NCBI GenBank assembly: GCA_964036665.1
Contig: OZ038529.1
Coordinates: 19,850,060-19,914,059, forward strand
Length of the DNA stretch: 64,000 nucleotides
Direction: 5' to 3'
Origin: Gordius sp. MW1
Lineage: Eukaryota > Nematomorpha > Gordioida > Gordea > Gordiidae
In this document: one piece after another, positions 11,640 to 22,122 of the stretch
Numbering within the stretch: the first letter of the stretch is position 1
Layout: every line of letters starts with the position of its first letter
Made by a program: the position numbers and the translations under genes
Notes under the pieces: model-generated
The model's database searches: none
Told to the model about the DNA's origin: nothing
The model's input: the letters and a program-made list of their open reading frames with translations, nothing else

Positions 11640-11990
11640 TTATATGGACCGATTATGTAAGTTGAATTCTAGGATCACATTTGCTACAAAATCCTGACTT
11701 CGAGAATTCCATGTTGTAGTTAACAACGTTATATATACACGGCAGAGAAAATGCAGGATAATTACATAACGCTATTAATTATTCATTGAGTCTTATTGCC
11801 AGGTGACCTTGAACATATTATATCCTAACTGTAAAAAGTTTTGACCTTCTTATGTGTAAAGATAAAAGTTTTTAAAAGAGTTTCAAAATTTGATGAAACA
11901 TATATTAATCCTATTTTATTTATTTATAACTAAGCTTTTATATGTTAATGTTATTGCAAAGCGTTTAATTTTCCCTCGTCATAAGTTTTT
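11640..11990. repeat. Duplicated block, inverted copy at 62.98-63.25 kb
   Basis: This block aligns by eye with the reverse complement of about 62980-63250. Shared words include ATGTTGTAGTTAACAAC, CAGGTGACCTTGAA (CAGTTGACCTTGAA in the other copy), TAAAGATAAAAGTTTT and the AACATATATTAATCCTATTT region. It lies upstream of gene A and its partner upstream of gene B, but in opposite relative orientation. Confidence 0.6.
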
Positions 11991-13386
11991 AATTGTTTTT
12001 TTGTCAAGTAATGAAAGGGCAGACTTGATAACTAAGGGCGAGCTGTATAATAAGATGACAAAAAACTAAGCCATAGAACCTTGTACAACTAAAAAGTCAA
12101 AAAAGGAGTCAAAGTTTAATTTAGGGGGAGGGGAGAGGTGAGGCTTTAGAACAAGCTGAGAATGGGCACTGTCTTGCTTAAAAGACTCCTTTGGTATCAT
12201 AGAATTTTAACAAGAATTTTAACACGAATTTTAAATGACATCAAATATTTAAGCATTAATAAGTACTTTTAAAATGGTTTTTGACTAATTTTAATAGGTT
12301 TGAGAATTTATAATAAACATAATACTACAACAAAGTTATTATAGAAATGCTTGGCGTTTAATATTAGGAATTACATTTTTGTTGCGTCACAATTACAAAG
12401 TTATTTTTGGTTTGCTTGCTTCAACTTCAAAACAAAAATAAACTTTAATAACACGGTAGATGAGCTTTCGTCTTTATGCCATAAATGCAGTGGCATAAAA
12501 ACGGGGCCCCTTTGACAAAAAATTAAATTTTCCCCCGAATTATAGGCAAAAACCAAATGATATTAGTAGGAATAATGTTAAAGTTACGCTGATGGAAACA
12601 AATAATTTACCTAAGTTAATTTGAGCTTTAATTTTAAGGACAAATACCGAGATTGATGATTTTATAACATAATTATTATTGCACATTTTTTACGTATAAA
12701 TAAATGAATGTTTTAATATTGATAATAAATTTGTATTGGAAAATCATTAAAATATAAAGTATTTGTGAAAAGGGCCAGATTCCCTTGCTTTGCATAAAAT
12801 TAGCGGGCTTGGGCCTAATCTTAACAGGCTTGGGACTAATAGCTAATTGAGCCTAAAAGGCCGGTTCATATCTAGAAACAATGGCACTATTTTCATATTT
12901 AGAAAAATCGAAAGTGGCTCTTTGCAAATTGTGTCCATGGGATGGAAGAAAGACCACAGTCGCAATTGGGTCACAAAATTATACTGTTAACGCTTTTTTA
13001 TTACAAATGTTATGAATGCATTTTTTTCAAAATGTAGACATGTAATGAATATAATTTTAATTAATTTTTGTTTAATCAATATTTATGGACATAGAATTAA
13101 GCCAAACTTGCCTATCCACTGATGTATAGTCTTGATAAATTTTTGTTTTAATAATATTAAACCTCCTTTGAAATATATAATGAATTTCTCCCTTTAAAAC
13201 AAATTTTTATTAAATATAAGGTTAGCCTTCCATCTAGTGTTCCTGTTCAAAGGCTTTTCAGATTAGGAAAACTTATTTTTGGGGATAAACGTTCTTCTTT
13301 ATTAAATGAATTTTGAAAAAAATATTTTATTGAGGTCCAATTTCCATACCCCCAAATTACTTTTATAATTGTAATTATATATATTA
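11991..13386. other. Intergenic, no gene seen
   Basis: AT-rich with no supported ORF. About 12770-12870 is a hAT-type fragment (GCGGGCTTGGGCC, AACAGGCTTGGG). The rest shows no recognised feature. Confidence 0.5.
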
Positions 13387-15245
13387 CTAGCTGAGCCCGG
13401 CCAAGCGTTGCTTTGGCTTAGTTCTTATTTGGCTAAATAATTGGTACCTATCAATAGGAAATATATGAAAGAATTTGGGTCAGCTTTTTCTAGGAAATAT
13501 TATCAGTGTATGGGTATGTGGTTATGATTGAAATAAGAATGGAGCGTTGTGAAAATGATGGCTTATAAAATGACAATACACAAATCATATATTAATTTCA
13601 TTCTTCATACTTTATTAGATCATTTTTGATACCTATATATACATCAAATTATGACGATTAAAAAATAATTCATTATCAACTTCTAAGTGCGATGAAGTAT
13701 ATAATATTTTTGGGTAGTCCGTCTTTAGTCACACATACAAACTGGATGGTTTACCCACGCGAGAACATGCCACATATAGCTGTCCGTGAGAAAAGCATGG
13801 TTTGGCAAAATCTAAGCTACAAATAGACATCGTTTGGCCTTGCGCCTTATTGATTGTTATTGCAAATGCCAACCTAATTGGAAATTTAATGCGTTTGAAT
13901 TCAATCGACACATATGTGGGAATCATAGGTTTGTGGCAGCATACATGTGCACCCCGGAATTTGCCATTCAAAAATGCTGACTTTGAGTTTTTCATTAATA
14001 TTTCAAAGACACGGCCAATGCGATGCCATTTTTGTATAGTATCTCGGCAAGAATTATCGAAATGAGAAATGTTTTGCCAATTCCACTTGATGCGTCCAAA
14101 AAAAAGAAGCCCCTTATCCTGCCGAAACTATCAGCATAATGCGGTCGTAAATGGTTTTTTGTTCATGAGTTGTAGGACATTGCGAGTAACAATCGCTGAT
14201 TTCTGTACTGCAGTTCAAGACTCATATCAGTGTTGAGTAAATCAGATGTACATCTATTTGATTAACTCATACCCAAATGACTAATTTTAAAATTGGCAAT
14301 GACAATGCAAAGATACTTTAGTTATCAAAATGATTCATTATACATTGCGTCGCTGAATGATAACGTTAGATCGTTGCACCTTGTAGGATGTCGATATGAT
14401 CAGTCATTAAATCTTTGCTTATACCACAACGTTTGTGCTAGGGGTGGGAAGCATGCAGTCAACACTATAGCGAATAGTAGACGAATTTATGTTCCTGTAC
14501 AGTTTAATGCTGCTTCAGTAAGAATACTGTCCCGATGGTTGTCGTCTTCTAGCAAGCCTAATGTAAGGCATGCATCTTTATACGCTAGATACTGTTGTAC
14601 ATTTACTTTACATATATCGTGAAATGACAATGAGCCGGTGCCATTAACCAACAACAGTCACAGTTGAAAGAACTATGTCTGCCTTCGATTAACTGTATAT
14701 ACAAGACGGCGATTATTTAAAATATCCACATGGGCCATGATTATGTTTGTAGTAACAATATCAAACAATAATTTATCAGTCGGATTTATAATTTCTCATA
14801 AATTAAACTATCGAGGTTTTCAGGAGGTATTTTGTCGATGAACTAAATCAAATGTGAGCATGTGCTAATCCTCGCATTTGCCACTCATTCGAATACATCC
14901 AGCAACGCGCGGGGCCAAATATTATTGCTGATATGTTAATAAATAGAATACTTTTAATAAATAGAATACTTCAATCATTTTTATATATGAAAGATTATTT
15001 ACATTGTTGCATTTTACAATATCCCTGTATGACGTCATAAGGTTGCGTTTGATTGACATCTTATTAAGTGTAAAAACGCATAAACCAAAAAAACTTGACC
15101 GTCTTATCACTTAGAGATTCAGAATAAAGTTTAAAACCTATTCTCATACCTACCAAATATTCGTAGAAATTTTCATAAAAATCGGTCAAGCCGTTTCGGA
15201 GGAGTTTAATTCAAACACCGTGACACGAGAATTTTATAAATTAGA
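13387..15245 (-). mobile_element. Degraded autonomous-type Helitron with helicase remnant
   Basis: On the minus strand the 5' end is TC (15245-15244) after host A and begins TCTAATTTATAAAATTCTCG, then GTGTCACGGTGTTTG and CCTCCGAAACGGC, a recurrent Helitron 5' start. The 3' end is CTAG (13390-13387) followed by host T, preceded by an AAGCAACGCTTGGCC hairpin. At 1859 bp it is too short for a full Rep/helicase protein and holds only the helicase end (next entry). It is the only Helitron here with coding sequence, possibly a relative of the elements that mobilised the two non-autonomous copies, although its ends differ from theirs. Confidence 0.75.
13690..14180 (-). pseudogene. Helitron PIF1-like helicase, C-terminal half (broken)
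   Basis: Minus-strand translation of 13729-13995 gives RIKFPIRLAFAITINKAQGQ and then CFSHGQLYVACSRVGKPSS, the conserved last helicase motifs of Helitron Rep/Hel proteins. About 14060-14110 gives a Walker A region in another frame (FFLDASSGIGKTFLISIILA, where the usual GGTGKT is altered). About 14130-14170 gives a THEQKTIYDRIM-like segment. The pieces need frameshifts, and the DNA between Walker A and the C-terminus is far too short, so an internal deletion is present. No Rep HUH nuclease was found. Confidence 0.8.
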
Positions 15246-15539
15246 TTTTGTTTGAAATAAAAATAAAAGATTTATACATAGAATTGTTTTTCAAAATTAT
15301 ATAGCTGATTAAGTTTTGTATAAAAAGGCTTGTTGGTATATGATAAATGTTAATTTAATTAGATTTTTGGCTATTTTGAATTTAAAATAAACCATAGGTT
15401 TAAAAAATTAACTCAATAATCAATAAAAATTTAATTCATATAATTTTAAAATTGCGGATTGGACTTAAATTTAAAAAAAACTCATTTAGGATCAGATAAA
15501 ACGTTTTTCAAAAACCCCTCGGATCGGATTAAAATTCTA

Positions 15540-15745
15540 TAATATTTTTTTTAAAAAAATGAACTGAACTTGAACTAGTTCATTTTGTAAAATTTGAACT
15601 AAGAACTGAACTAGTTCGTTTTTTCCAAAATGAACTTGTAGTTACTTTTAAAAAAAATGAACTTGAACAAATTTTTTTTTCAAATTGAACTCTGAACTTG
15701 AACTAGTTCATATCTGAGATGAACTTTAACAGCCCTACTTATTAA
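15540..15745. repeat. hAT-type end with GAACTTGAACTAGTTCA subterminal repeats
   Basis: At least six GAACT-based motifs, several as the palindrome-like GAACTAGTTC, lead to an end that reads TAGGGCTGTT on the minus strand (about 15733-15742). TAGGGCTG ends and dense subterminal repeats fit hAT elements. No transposase is attached; the other end was not found. Confidence 0.45.
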
Positions 15746-15885
15746 TTGCTATGCAATTTATGGGCTCGTTTTTTGTTGTCCGTCCGTCGTCCACCAAGTT
15801 ATTTGACCCAGACTTCTGACCTGGACGTTCGAGATCAAGCCCAGGAGAGGACGAATTTTATTTTTTAATTAAATTATATATTTTT
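15745..15885 (+). repeat. tRNA-derived SINE-like repeat, split by LINE insertion
   Basis: Starts ATTAATTGCTATGCAATTTA, then a short GTCCGTCC run, then a tRNA-like part (CCACCAAGTTATTTGACCC; TTCGAGATCAAGCC as a degenerate B box) and CAGGAGAGGACGAATTT. A sister copy is at 29765-29900. Its AT-rich tail continues at 18525 on the other side of an RTE LINE, so the LINE inserted into the SINE tail. Confidence 0.5.
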
Positions 15886-16540
15886 AAGGACAAGGTAGTC
15901 GAAGTCAAACGATGCTCGGATAGATTGATGTGCATAAAGCTGGCGGATCAAGGCGTCCTTGTCAATGTTATTTGTGCGTATTTGCCCCAGGTTGGATGTT
16001 CCGAAAATGATAAGGACGAATTCTATGAAAAGCTCGAAAAAGAAATACGCTACGTGAAGCCTGACGAGAATCTCATCATCGGAGCAGACTTTAATGAGCA
16101 CGTTGGGAAAGAAAGGGGCGTGTACGAATGAAATCACGGCGGGCATGGCTATGAGGTGAAGAATAAAGAGGGAGAGAATTTACTACAGATGGCGCAAGCT
16201 TACGATATGGCCAATGTGAATACCTTCTTTCAGAAGCGTACCGAACATTTAGCAACGTACAGCAGTGGGGATCACCTTACACAGGTCAACTACATCCTTG
16301 TGAAGCGCAAAAATTTGTGGCAAGTTAAAGATTTCAAGGTTATACCGGGGGAAAAAATCGCCAAACAACATCGGCCAGTTGTCCTCGATATAGCAAGTAA
16401 GATTTTTCCTGAAAGGAGAAAAGTCTACACACCAAGGACAAAGTACGAAAAGCTTAAGGATGATCGTGCAAATGAAATGTTTCACGCTCGAGCAACTCCG
16501 CTCTTGAAGGTTGAAGGCTTGGGGGGGCGACATTAACAAA
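15886..16540 (+). pseudogene. RTE AP endonuclease domain (5'-truncated)
   Basis: Frame 1 gives VNVICAYLPQ, LIIGADFNEHVG, an HGGHGYEVKNKEG stretch, TYSSGDHLTQVNYILV and a QHRPVVLD region: the conserved order of the APE endonuclease, including the GADFN and late H motifs. One stop interrupts it at about 16131, just before NHGGHGY. A run of seven G near 16520 marks the shift into the frame that carries the linker (WDTVANVLKETAFQILG). Confidence 0.85.
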
Positions 16541-18500
16541 AGGTGGGACACCGTTGCAAATGTTCTAAAGGAAACGGCCTTTCAAATCTTGGGACGAACT
16601 AAGGGCGGCAGAGCTCACAAGCGTGAACTATGGTGGTGGAATGACTCGGTCAAAGAGGCTATAGAAGAAAAAAAGGCGTTGTACCTACGATGGTACAAAA
16701 CGAAGAGAGGAGAAGACTACGTGGCATATCGTGAAGCGAAACGCAAAGCTAAGATAGCGGTTGCGATAGCGAAGAACGAGGCTTACACCGAGATGGCAAA
16801 CAAGCTCGATACCAAGGGCGACATAGTCATGTATAAACTCGCAAAGATTAGGGAGAAAAAAGTTGAGATGTCGGGACACTGAAAGTCATTAAGTGAAGAG
16901 GGACGAACGTTGTGCGAACCGAAGGAAGTCATCAAAAGATGGAAAGATTATTTCCAAAATATGATGAACAAAACGAATGATAAAAGACCGCTAGAGAGGC
17001 TGGAACCGAACTCGAACTTGGTTTTACCATTGCAGGCTTAAGAAGTAGGAGCGCAACTAACGAAGATGCGGAAAGGGAAAGCGCTAGGTCCCGATGATTT
17101 ACCGTTCGAAGCTTGGCTTGGGTGCAAAGGAGAAGGAATCGACATAATGACAGGCCTATTTAACGCTATGCTGTTTGAGAGTCGTATCCTTGACCAATGG
17201 AGGGAAAGTACGATCATACCCATATACAAAGGCAAAGGAGACGCGCAGGAATGTGGCAACTTTAGAGGTATCAAGTTGACCTGCCACTCACTAAAACTAG
17301 TAGAAAGGGTGCTAGTAAAAAGGCTCAATGACGAAGTATGTCTCTCGCCTAATCAGTTTGGATTCGTGGCCGGTAAATCAAAGATGGATCCAATCTTTGC
17401 GTTGAAGCAGACGATGGAAAAATATGGCGACATAAGAAAGAACTTACACATGGTCTTCATCGATTTAGAAAAGGCCTACGATACGGTTCCGAGAGACTTA
17501 ATATGGTGGTCCATTAGAGCCAGAAATATACCCGAAGGATATGTTCGACTTATCAAGGAAATGTATAATGGCGCGGTTGCATCTGTTAGGACTACCGTAG
17601 GAGAAACGAAACCCTTCCGAATAATGATTGGACTACATCAAGGGTCAGTGTTAAGTCCATTCTGGTTTAATCTAATTATGGATACAATAACAAAGGACTT
17701 GCACAAGCCAGCCCCTTGGACTATGCTATATGCCGATGATATTGTCCTATGCATGAAACAAGAGAAGGGGTTTTTCATCAGGCGAAAAAATGGTCAGAAC
17801 GTTTTTCGGAATTCGGGTTAAAGGTCAGCGAGAAGAAAACGGTTTACATGCAAACGATGGGCGTTAGTCCGCAAATGCACAAAAATGACGGTCCAATGTA
17901 CATGGAGGTTGATAAGTTCACATATCTTGGCTCGCTATTACATCAAGAGGGAGGATGTACCGCCGAAGCCCATTCTCGGATCAAGAAAGCATGGCTCAAG
18001 TGGCGCAGCATCTTCGGTGTCATGTGTGACAAAAAGATACCAATTTGGTTGAAAAGCAAGGGGTACAAAACCATCGTGCGACCGGTCTTGCTTTACGGGA
18101 GCGAAACATGGGCTGTAACCACGCGAAGGAGAAACTCTTGCAAGTCACGGAAATGAGAATGGTGCGATGGAGCTTAGGCTACACCAAGCTGGATCGCAGG
18201 ACGAACGAATCCTTGATGACAAAGATGGGTATACAAGCGACGAAGGACTTCTTAAGAGAAAATCGACTTCGGTGGTACGGCCATGTATTACGAAGAGACG
18301 AGGACGATGTCACACGGCGAACGCTGGAGATGGACGTGCTTGGAAGAAGAGGAAGGGGCAGACCACGTGCCACCTGGAAACGACTGGTCGAAAAGGATAT
18401 GGACGTCAAACAGATGGAAATTGGCATGGCATTTACGCGACTCAGATGGAAGAGGCTGCTGAAAACTTACCCCACGTCTGTGGGATTTTCAACACGATAA
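16541..18500 (+). pseudogene. RTE reverse transcriptase and C-terminal domain
   Basis: Frame 2 (17066-17821) gives GKALGPDDLPFEAW, NFRGIKLTCHSLKLVERVL, NQFGFVAGKS, MVFIDLEKAYDTVPRD, GLHQGSVLSPFWFNL and the active site MLYADDIVLC, with both catalytic Asp residues kept. The linker before it (16511-16882) is in the same frame, separated by stops at 16880 and 17039. After about 17780 the frame changes (FSEFGLKVSEKKTVYMQTMG), and again near 18125 into the C-terminal tail. Restoring function would need several changes; it is dead as it stands. Confidence 0.85.
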
Positions 18501-18524
18501 AGAAGAAGAATATATGTTCTTGTT

Positions 18525-19410
18525 AATACCATTGATAATATGACTTTTTGACCGTCCGCTGGCTCCTGACCAATGAAAAAAATGACCTGTGGCCAAATTG
18601 TGAAATGAATTTTAATTGTTTTTTTTCGTTTTTGAATTGGAATATTAGGTTAACATTGATAATTACCCTATGCCCTCTCCTACAAGGACCTATGCCTCTA
18701 CTGATATGAATCCCTGTGCCCTACAAAAGCCTATGCCTCTACTGATGTGGGTTCGAATCCCGGCGAACGTTCTGAATTGCTGGTTCGAATCCGGGACAGG
18801 GCAAAATTTTTATTTTTTTTTAAATTAAATTTATATATTGTTTTTTTAATACCATTGATAATATGACTTTTTGACCGTCCGCTGGCTCCTGACCAATGAA
18901 AAAATGACCATTGGCCAAATTATGAATCGACTTTTTTTTCGTTAGTGAATTGGAATATTAGGTTAATATTGATAATTACCCTATGCCCTCCCCTACAAGG
19001 ACCTATGCCTCTACTGATATAAGTCCCTGTGCCCCTACAAAAGCCTATGCCTCTATTAATGTGGGTTCGAATCCCGGAGAGGGCAAATTTTTTATTTTTT
19101 AAAATTAAATTAATATATTGTTCTTGTTAATACCATTGATAATATGACATTTTGACGTGCCCTGGCTACTGACCAATGCAAAAAATGACCATTGGCCAAA
19201 ATGTTAATCGAAATTTTTTTTTCGTTTTTTTTGACTTGTATGTATTTATAGACCGTCTCTTGGTACTAACCAATGGAAAAAAATGACCATTGGCCAAAAT
19301 GTGATTCGAAATTTTTTTTTCTTTTTTTTGACTCGTATGTATTTATAGACCGTCCCTTGGTACTGACCAATAAAAAAAATGACCATTGGCTAAATTGTTT
19401 TTAAGTAAAG
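18525..19410 (+). repeat. Tandem SINE-like units with tRNA B-box sequences
   Basis: About three units, each with TTGTTAATACCATTGATAAT, GACTTTTTGACCGTCCGCTG, GACCAATGAAAAAATGACC and CTATGCCCTCCCCTACAAGG, ending GTGGGTTCGAATCCCGG. The GGTTCGAATCC word is a perfect Pol III B box. The GACCATTGGCCAAA part is the reverse of the 128-bp array at 2.9-5.5 kb. No complete tRNA fold is present. Confidence 0.6.
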
Positions 19411-19739
19411 GCTAAAATATCAAAAGGCTACTCTCAAAATCATTATAAAATACTGAACCAAATTCTTGAATATTTGATGATCAAAAAACGCCTATTGCTG
19501 AAGTGTTTTAAATCAGTGGTTCTTAAGTTTTTATACACGCAACCCGCCCCCCCCCCAAGTATTTTATAATTTTTTTGCGGTCCCTCATTAATTTATATTT
19601 GTTAAATTATTTATAATATATTGATTTTCTGTTTCATTTTATTATATAATAAACATAAAACACAACTTTATTATTTCATTATCTATATAAATAACATAAA
19701 AACTTCTACCATTCAAAAAATTATTTTCATTATAAATAA
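19411..19739. other. AT-rich spacer, no gene seen
   Basis: Contains a C tract at about 19545 and an AT-rich part (about 19610-19700) with words (AAACATAAAACACAACTTTA, TTATTTCATTATCTATATAA) that recur, partly in tandem, at 30000-30110. No ORF is supported. Confidence 0.5.
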
Positions 19740-20117
19740 AAGTTACACAGATTTTTTAATACCAGCAGGGTGTGAGTGGTTATAGCGAACGGCTTGTAAA
19801 CAGGAGGCAATAAGTTCAAATCCCGGAGAAGACAAATTTTTTTTTAAATTAAATTAATATTTTGTTCTTGTTAATACCATTGATAAAATAACTTTTTGAC
19901 CGTTCGTTGGCCCTGATCAATGAAAAAAATGACCATTGGCCAAATAAATCGAATTTTTTTTCCGTTTTTGAATTGGTATTAACATTGATAATTATCCTAT
20001 GCCCTCCCACAAGGGCCTATGCCTCTACTGATATGGGTCCTGTGCCCCTACAAGAGCCTATGCCTCTACTGATGTGGGTTCGAATCGCGAAGAGGGCAAA
20101 TTTTTTTTTAATTAAAT
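19740..20117 (+). repeat. tRNA-derived SINE head plus 128-bp-type tail
   Basis: About 19764-19835 resembles a tRNA gene: GTGAGTGGTTATAGCG matches a serine/leucine-type D-arm and A box, and AAGTTCAAATCCCGGAG the T-arm and B box. It then runs into an AT-rich link and the same unit as at 18.5 kb. A second head is at 30122-30200 (GTGAGTGGGTATAGCG, GTGTTCAATCCCAGGAG). The acceptor stem does not pair well, so this is a SINE and not a functional tRNA. Confidence 0.6.
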
Positions 20118-20393
20118 GGAAAATTTGTATTATAAATAATTAACTAAGCATTTTGCATTTATTACCCCCCTGTAGGCATTCTCGCCCCTTCCCACCTTTC
20201 TCGCCCATAAATTGCATAGCAAATATGCTACGTTTATACGAAGTATAGATGAGTTTCGTTCCCCCTTCCCTTCCCTTCCCTTCCCTTCCCTTCCCTTCCC
20301 TTCCCTTCCCTTCCCTTCCCTTCCCTTCCCTTCCCTTCCCTTCCCTTCCCTTCCCCCTCCCCCTTCCCACGAGGGTTGAAGGCCCGAGTTTTA
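20118..20393 (-). repeat. Polypurine repeat family, copy 2 with (GGGAA)n tract
   Basis: Minus-strand copy. The conserved body (about 20170-20240) flanks a nearly pure pentamer tract, (CCCTT)n on the plus strand, from about 20262 to 20354. Short ORFs here (GREGK repeats) are artefacts. In the other copies the tract is shorter or made of mixed GGGGA/GGGAA units. Confidence 0.8.
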
Positions 20394-20756
20394 TTACTTA
20401 ATTTTCTCTAAAGCCTATATTTATAAATTACACATTTTTCTGGAAATTTTATATGGGCAAGTTTTGATCACACAACGCCTTGTGGTAATGGCTATGGGTT
20501 AATTAAGCTATTTGGACGTTAAAATACTTTCACTGCCGCATTCTAGTGTAACTTAATGATTTATTTAGTTTCGGTAATATTATCATAAATTCAGAACAAA
20601 CTGGCGAATGAAAAGATCCCCAAAATTGTGGAGTAAAGACAAATCTAAATCTAGGCCGCGCAACCATTCCCGATTATGCTAGGCCACCTTCAGAGTCTAT
20701 AGATGAAGGTGTAGAAAAAAATGAATTAGAGAAATGTTGATGTTGTCGATATAAAT
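20394..20756. repeat. Copy of the repeat that the 39.6-kb LTR element entered (uninterrupted site)
   Basis: Aligns by eye with 39290-39603 and, across the insertion, 43534-43590. Shared words include CGAATGAAAA, TCCCGATT-TGCTAGG and TTTAGATCAAGGT/CTATAGATGAAGGT. Around 20705 the LTR element is absent and AAGGT occurs once. No coding sequence recognised. Confidence 0.6.
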
Positions 20757-20830
20757 ACCAGAGACCAGAATTCCTGGACGCGCCCGCCGAGCCTGGCACG
20801 GCCCACGGGCCTAGCCGGACGGGACAACTG
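20757..20830. repeat. hAT-type GC-rich fragment
   Basis: Starts CAGAGACCAG and continues with GGACGCGCCCGCCGAGCCTG and GCACGGCCCACGGGCC. It resembles the ends at 2183, 31016 and 56693 but is only about 70 bp long. Confidence 0.4.
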
Positions 20831-21102
20831 TCGAAAAATCAAATGTTATATAACAAAGCTTCCCCAACTAGCTCTTTTTTATTCCCTTATCACTTGCCGC
20901 TATTGCTAAGCTATTACTTATTTTTATAATAATTAAATTCCATACCTTTCTTTTTTGCTCTAAATAAAAAAAATTCTCAATAAATTGCATTTAAATTCTA
21001 ATTCTATAATAAGAAGGTTTTTTTTATCAAAATAGTAACTATTAACAGAGCACAGAATAGTGGAGTATTTTTAAATAATTGTCTATGATACATGCTAAAA
21101 TA

Positions 21103-21290
21103 AAAACTCGGGCCTTCGGCCTTCGTGGGAAGGGGGAGAAGGGAAGGGAAGGGAAGGGAAGGGGGGAGGGGAAGGGGGAACTCTTCTATACTCTGTATAA
21201 AAGTAGCTTATTTGCTATGTAATTTATGGGCGAGAAAGATGGGAAGGGGCGAGATTGCCTATAGGTGGGTATTATATGCAAAATAAATGG
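21103..21290 (+). repeat. Polypurine repeat family, copy 3
   Basis: Same order as copy 1: GGGCCTTCGGCC palindrome, a GGGAA/GGGGA tract of about 50 bp, then TTTGCTATGTAATTTATGGG, GCGAGAAAG and a GGGTATTATATGC tail. Confidence 0.7.
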
Positions 21291-21299
21291 ACTGATGGT

Positions 21300-21720
21300 C
21301 ATAGGGTAAATCATTATTAACTAATTCCGAAGCGAAAAAAAATTAAAATTTCGAATCACTACTTTGGCCAATGGTCTTTTTTCATTTGTCAGTAGCCAGC
21401 GGAAGGTCAAAAACTCACATTAAAATGGTACTAACAAGAACGATATATTAATTAAAAATTAAGAATTTGCCCTCGCCGGGATTCGAACTCACATCAGTAG
21501 AGGCATAGGCCCTTGTAGGGGAGGGCATAGGGTAATTATCAATGTTAACCTAATATACAAATTCAAACACGGGAAAAAAATTCGATTTATTTGGCTAATG
21601 GTCATTTTTTTTATTGGTCAGGAGCCAGCGGACGGTCAAAAAGTTATATTATCAATGGTATTAACAAGAACAAAATATTAATTTAATTGAAAAAAAATTT
21701 TTTGTCCTCTCCTGGGCTTG
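21300..21720 (-). repeat. SINE-like units, reverse orientation
   Basis: Two units of the family at 18.5 kb, reversed: CCGGGATTCGAACTCACATC (reverse of the B box), AGTAGAGGCATAGGCCCTTG, TAGGGGAGGGCATAGGGTAA, then GGCTAATGGTCATTTTTTTT and CAGGAGCCAGCGGACGG. Confidence 0.65.
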
Positions 21721-21774
21721 AACTCGAACCTCCAGATCAGAAAGCTGGGGCAAATAACTTGAAGGGTATTAAAA

Positions 21775-21910
21775 AATAAGGGGGGGGGCAAAACACCCCC
21801 CCCCCCCCCCTTTGGTAAGAAAGAGGGTAAAAAATAGGGGGGGGGGCAAAACACCCCCCCCCCCCTCCCATCTGGTAAAAAAGAGGGTAAAAATAAGGGG
21901 GGGGGTAAAA
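21775..21910. repeat. Paired G-tract/C-tract palindromes, approximately 60-bp tandem unit
   Basis: Two tandem units and part of a third, each a G run, GCAAAACA, a C run and a GGTAA-AAAGAGGGTAAAA spacer. Runs reach 9-18 bases, so each G/C pair can form a hairpin, and the G runs could form G-quadruplexes. Homopolymer lengths may be imprecise in the assembly. Confidence 0.8.
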
Positions 21911-22122
21911 TTCTTAATTTATTTATGATATATAATACGATTAAAATTGTAATTTTAACAGATAGCAATTCAATCTACTCTCTGCTCGAATTTACTGCTC
22001 GAGCTCCTCCTAAAATTTTTTAACAGATTTGGCTGCTTCGACTAACCTCACGAGCATTTTTACGCGCTACTGTTAAAATTATTGCACCGAGCAGCTAGCA
22101 CTCATTGTGTTAAACTAGCATA

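Larger units (their letters stand above)
15886..18524 (+). mobile_element. RTE-type LINE, 5'-truncated, recently active-looking
   Basis: A non-LTR element with an AP endonuclease followed by a reverse transcriptase and the RTE-typical C-terminal tail (RWYGHVLRRDEDDVTRRTLE, then GRGRPRATW). It begins inside the endonuclease and ends with an ATAAAGAAGAAGAA tail, typical of RTE elements. It is broken by a few stops and four or so frameshifts (near 16515, 17780 and 18125), far fewer than its relative at 57.1-60.1 kb, so it is younger. It sits inside an AT-rich SINE tail, with TATAT at both junctions as a possible target duplication. Confidence 0.85.

Noticed and set aside
13802-14622. Plus-strand ORFs of 87 and 109 aa
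   Set aside because: The first is the shadow of the minus-strand Helitron helicase; the second has no motif and lies inside the same element.
19764-19835. Possible tRNA gene
   Set aside because: A-box and B-box words are present, but the acceptor stem does not pair and the sequence recurs as a SINE head.
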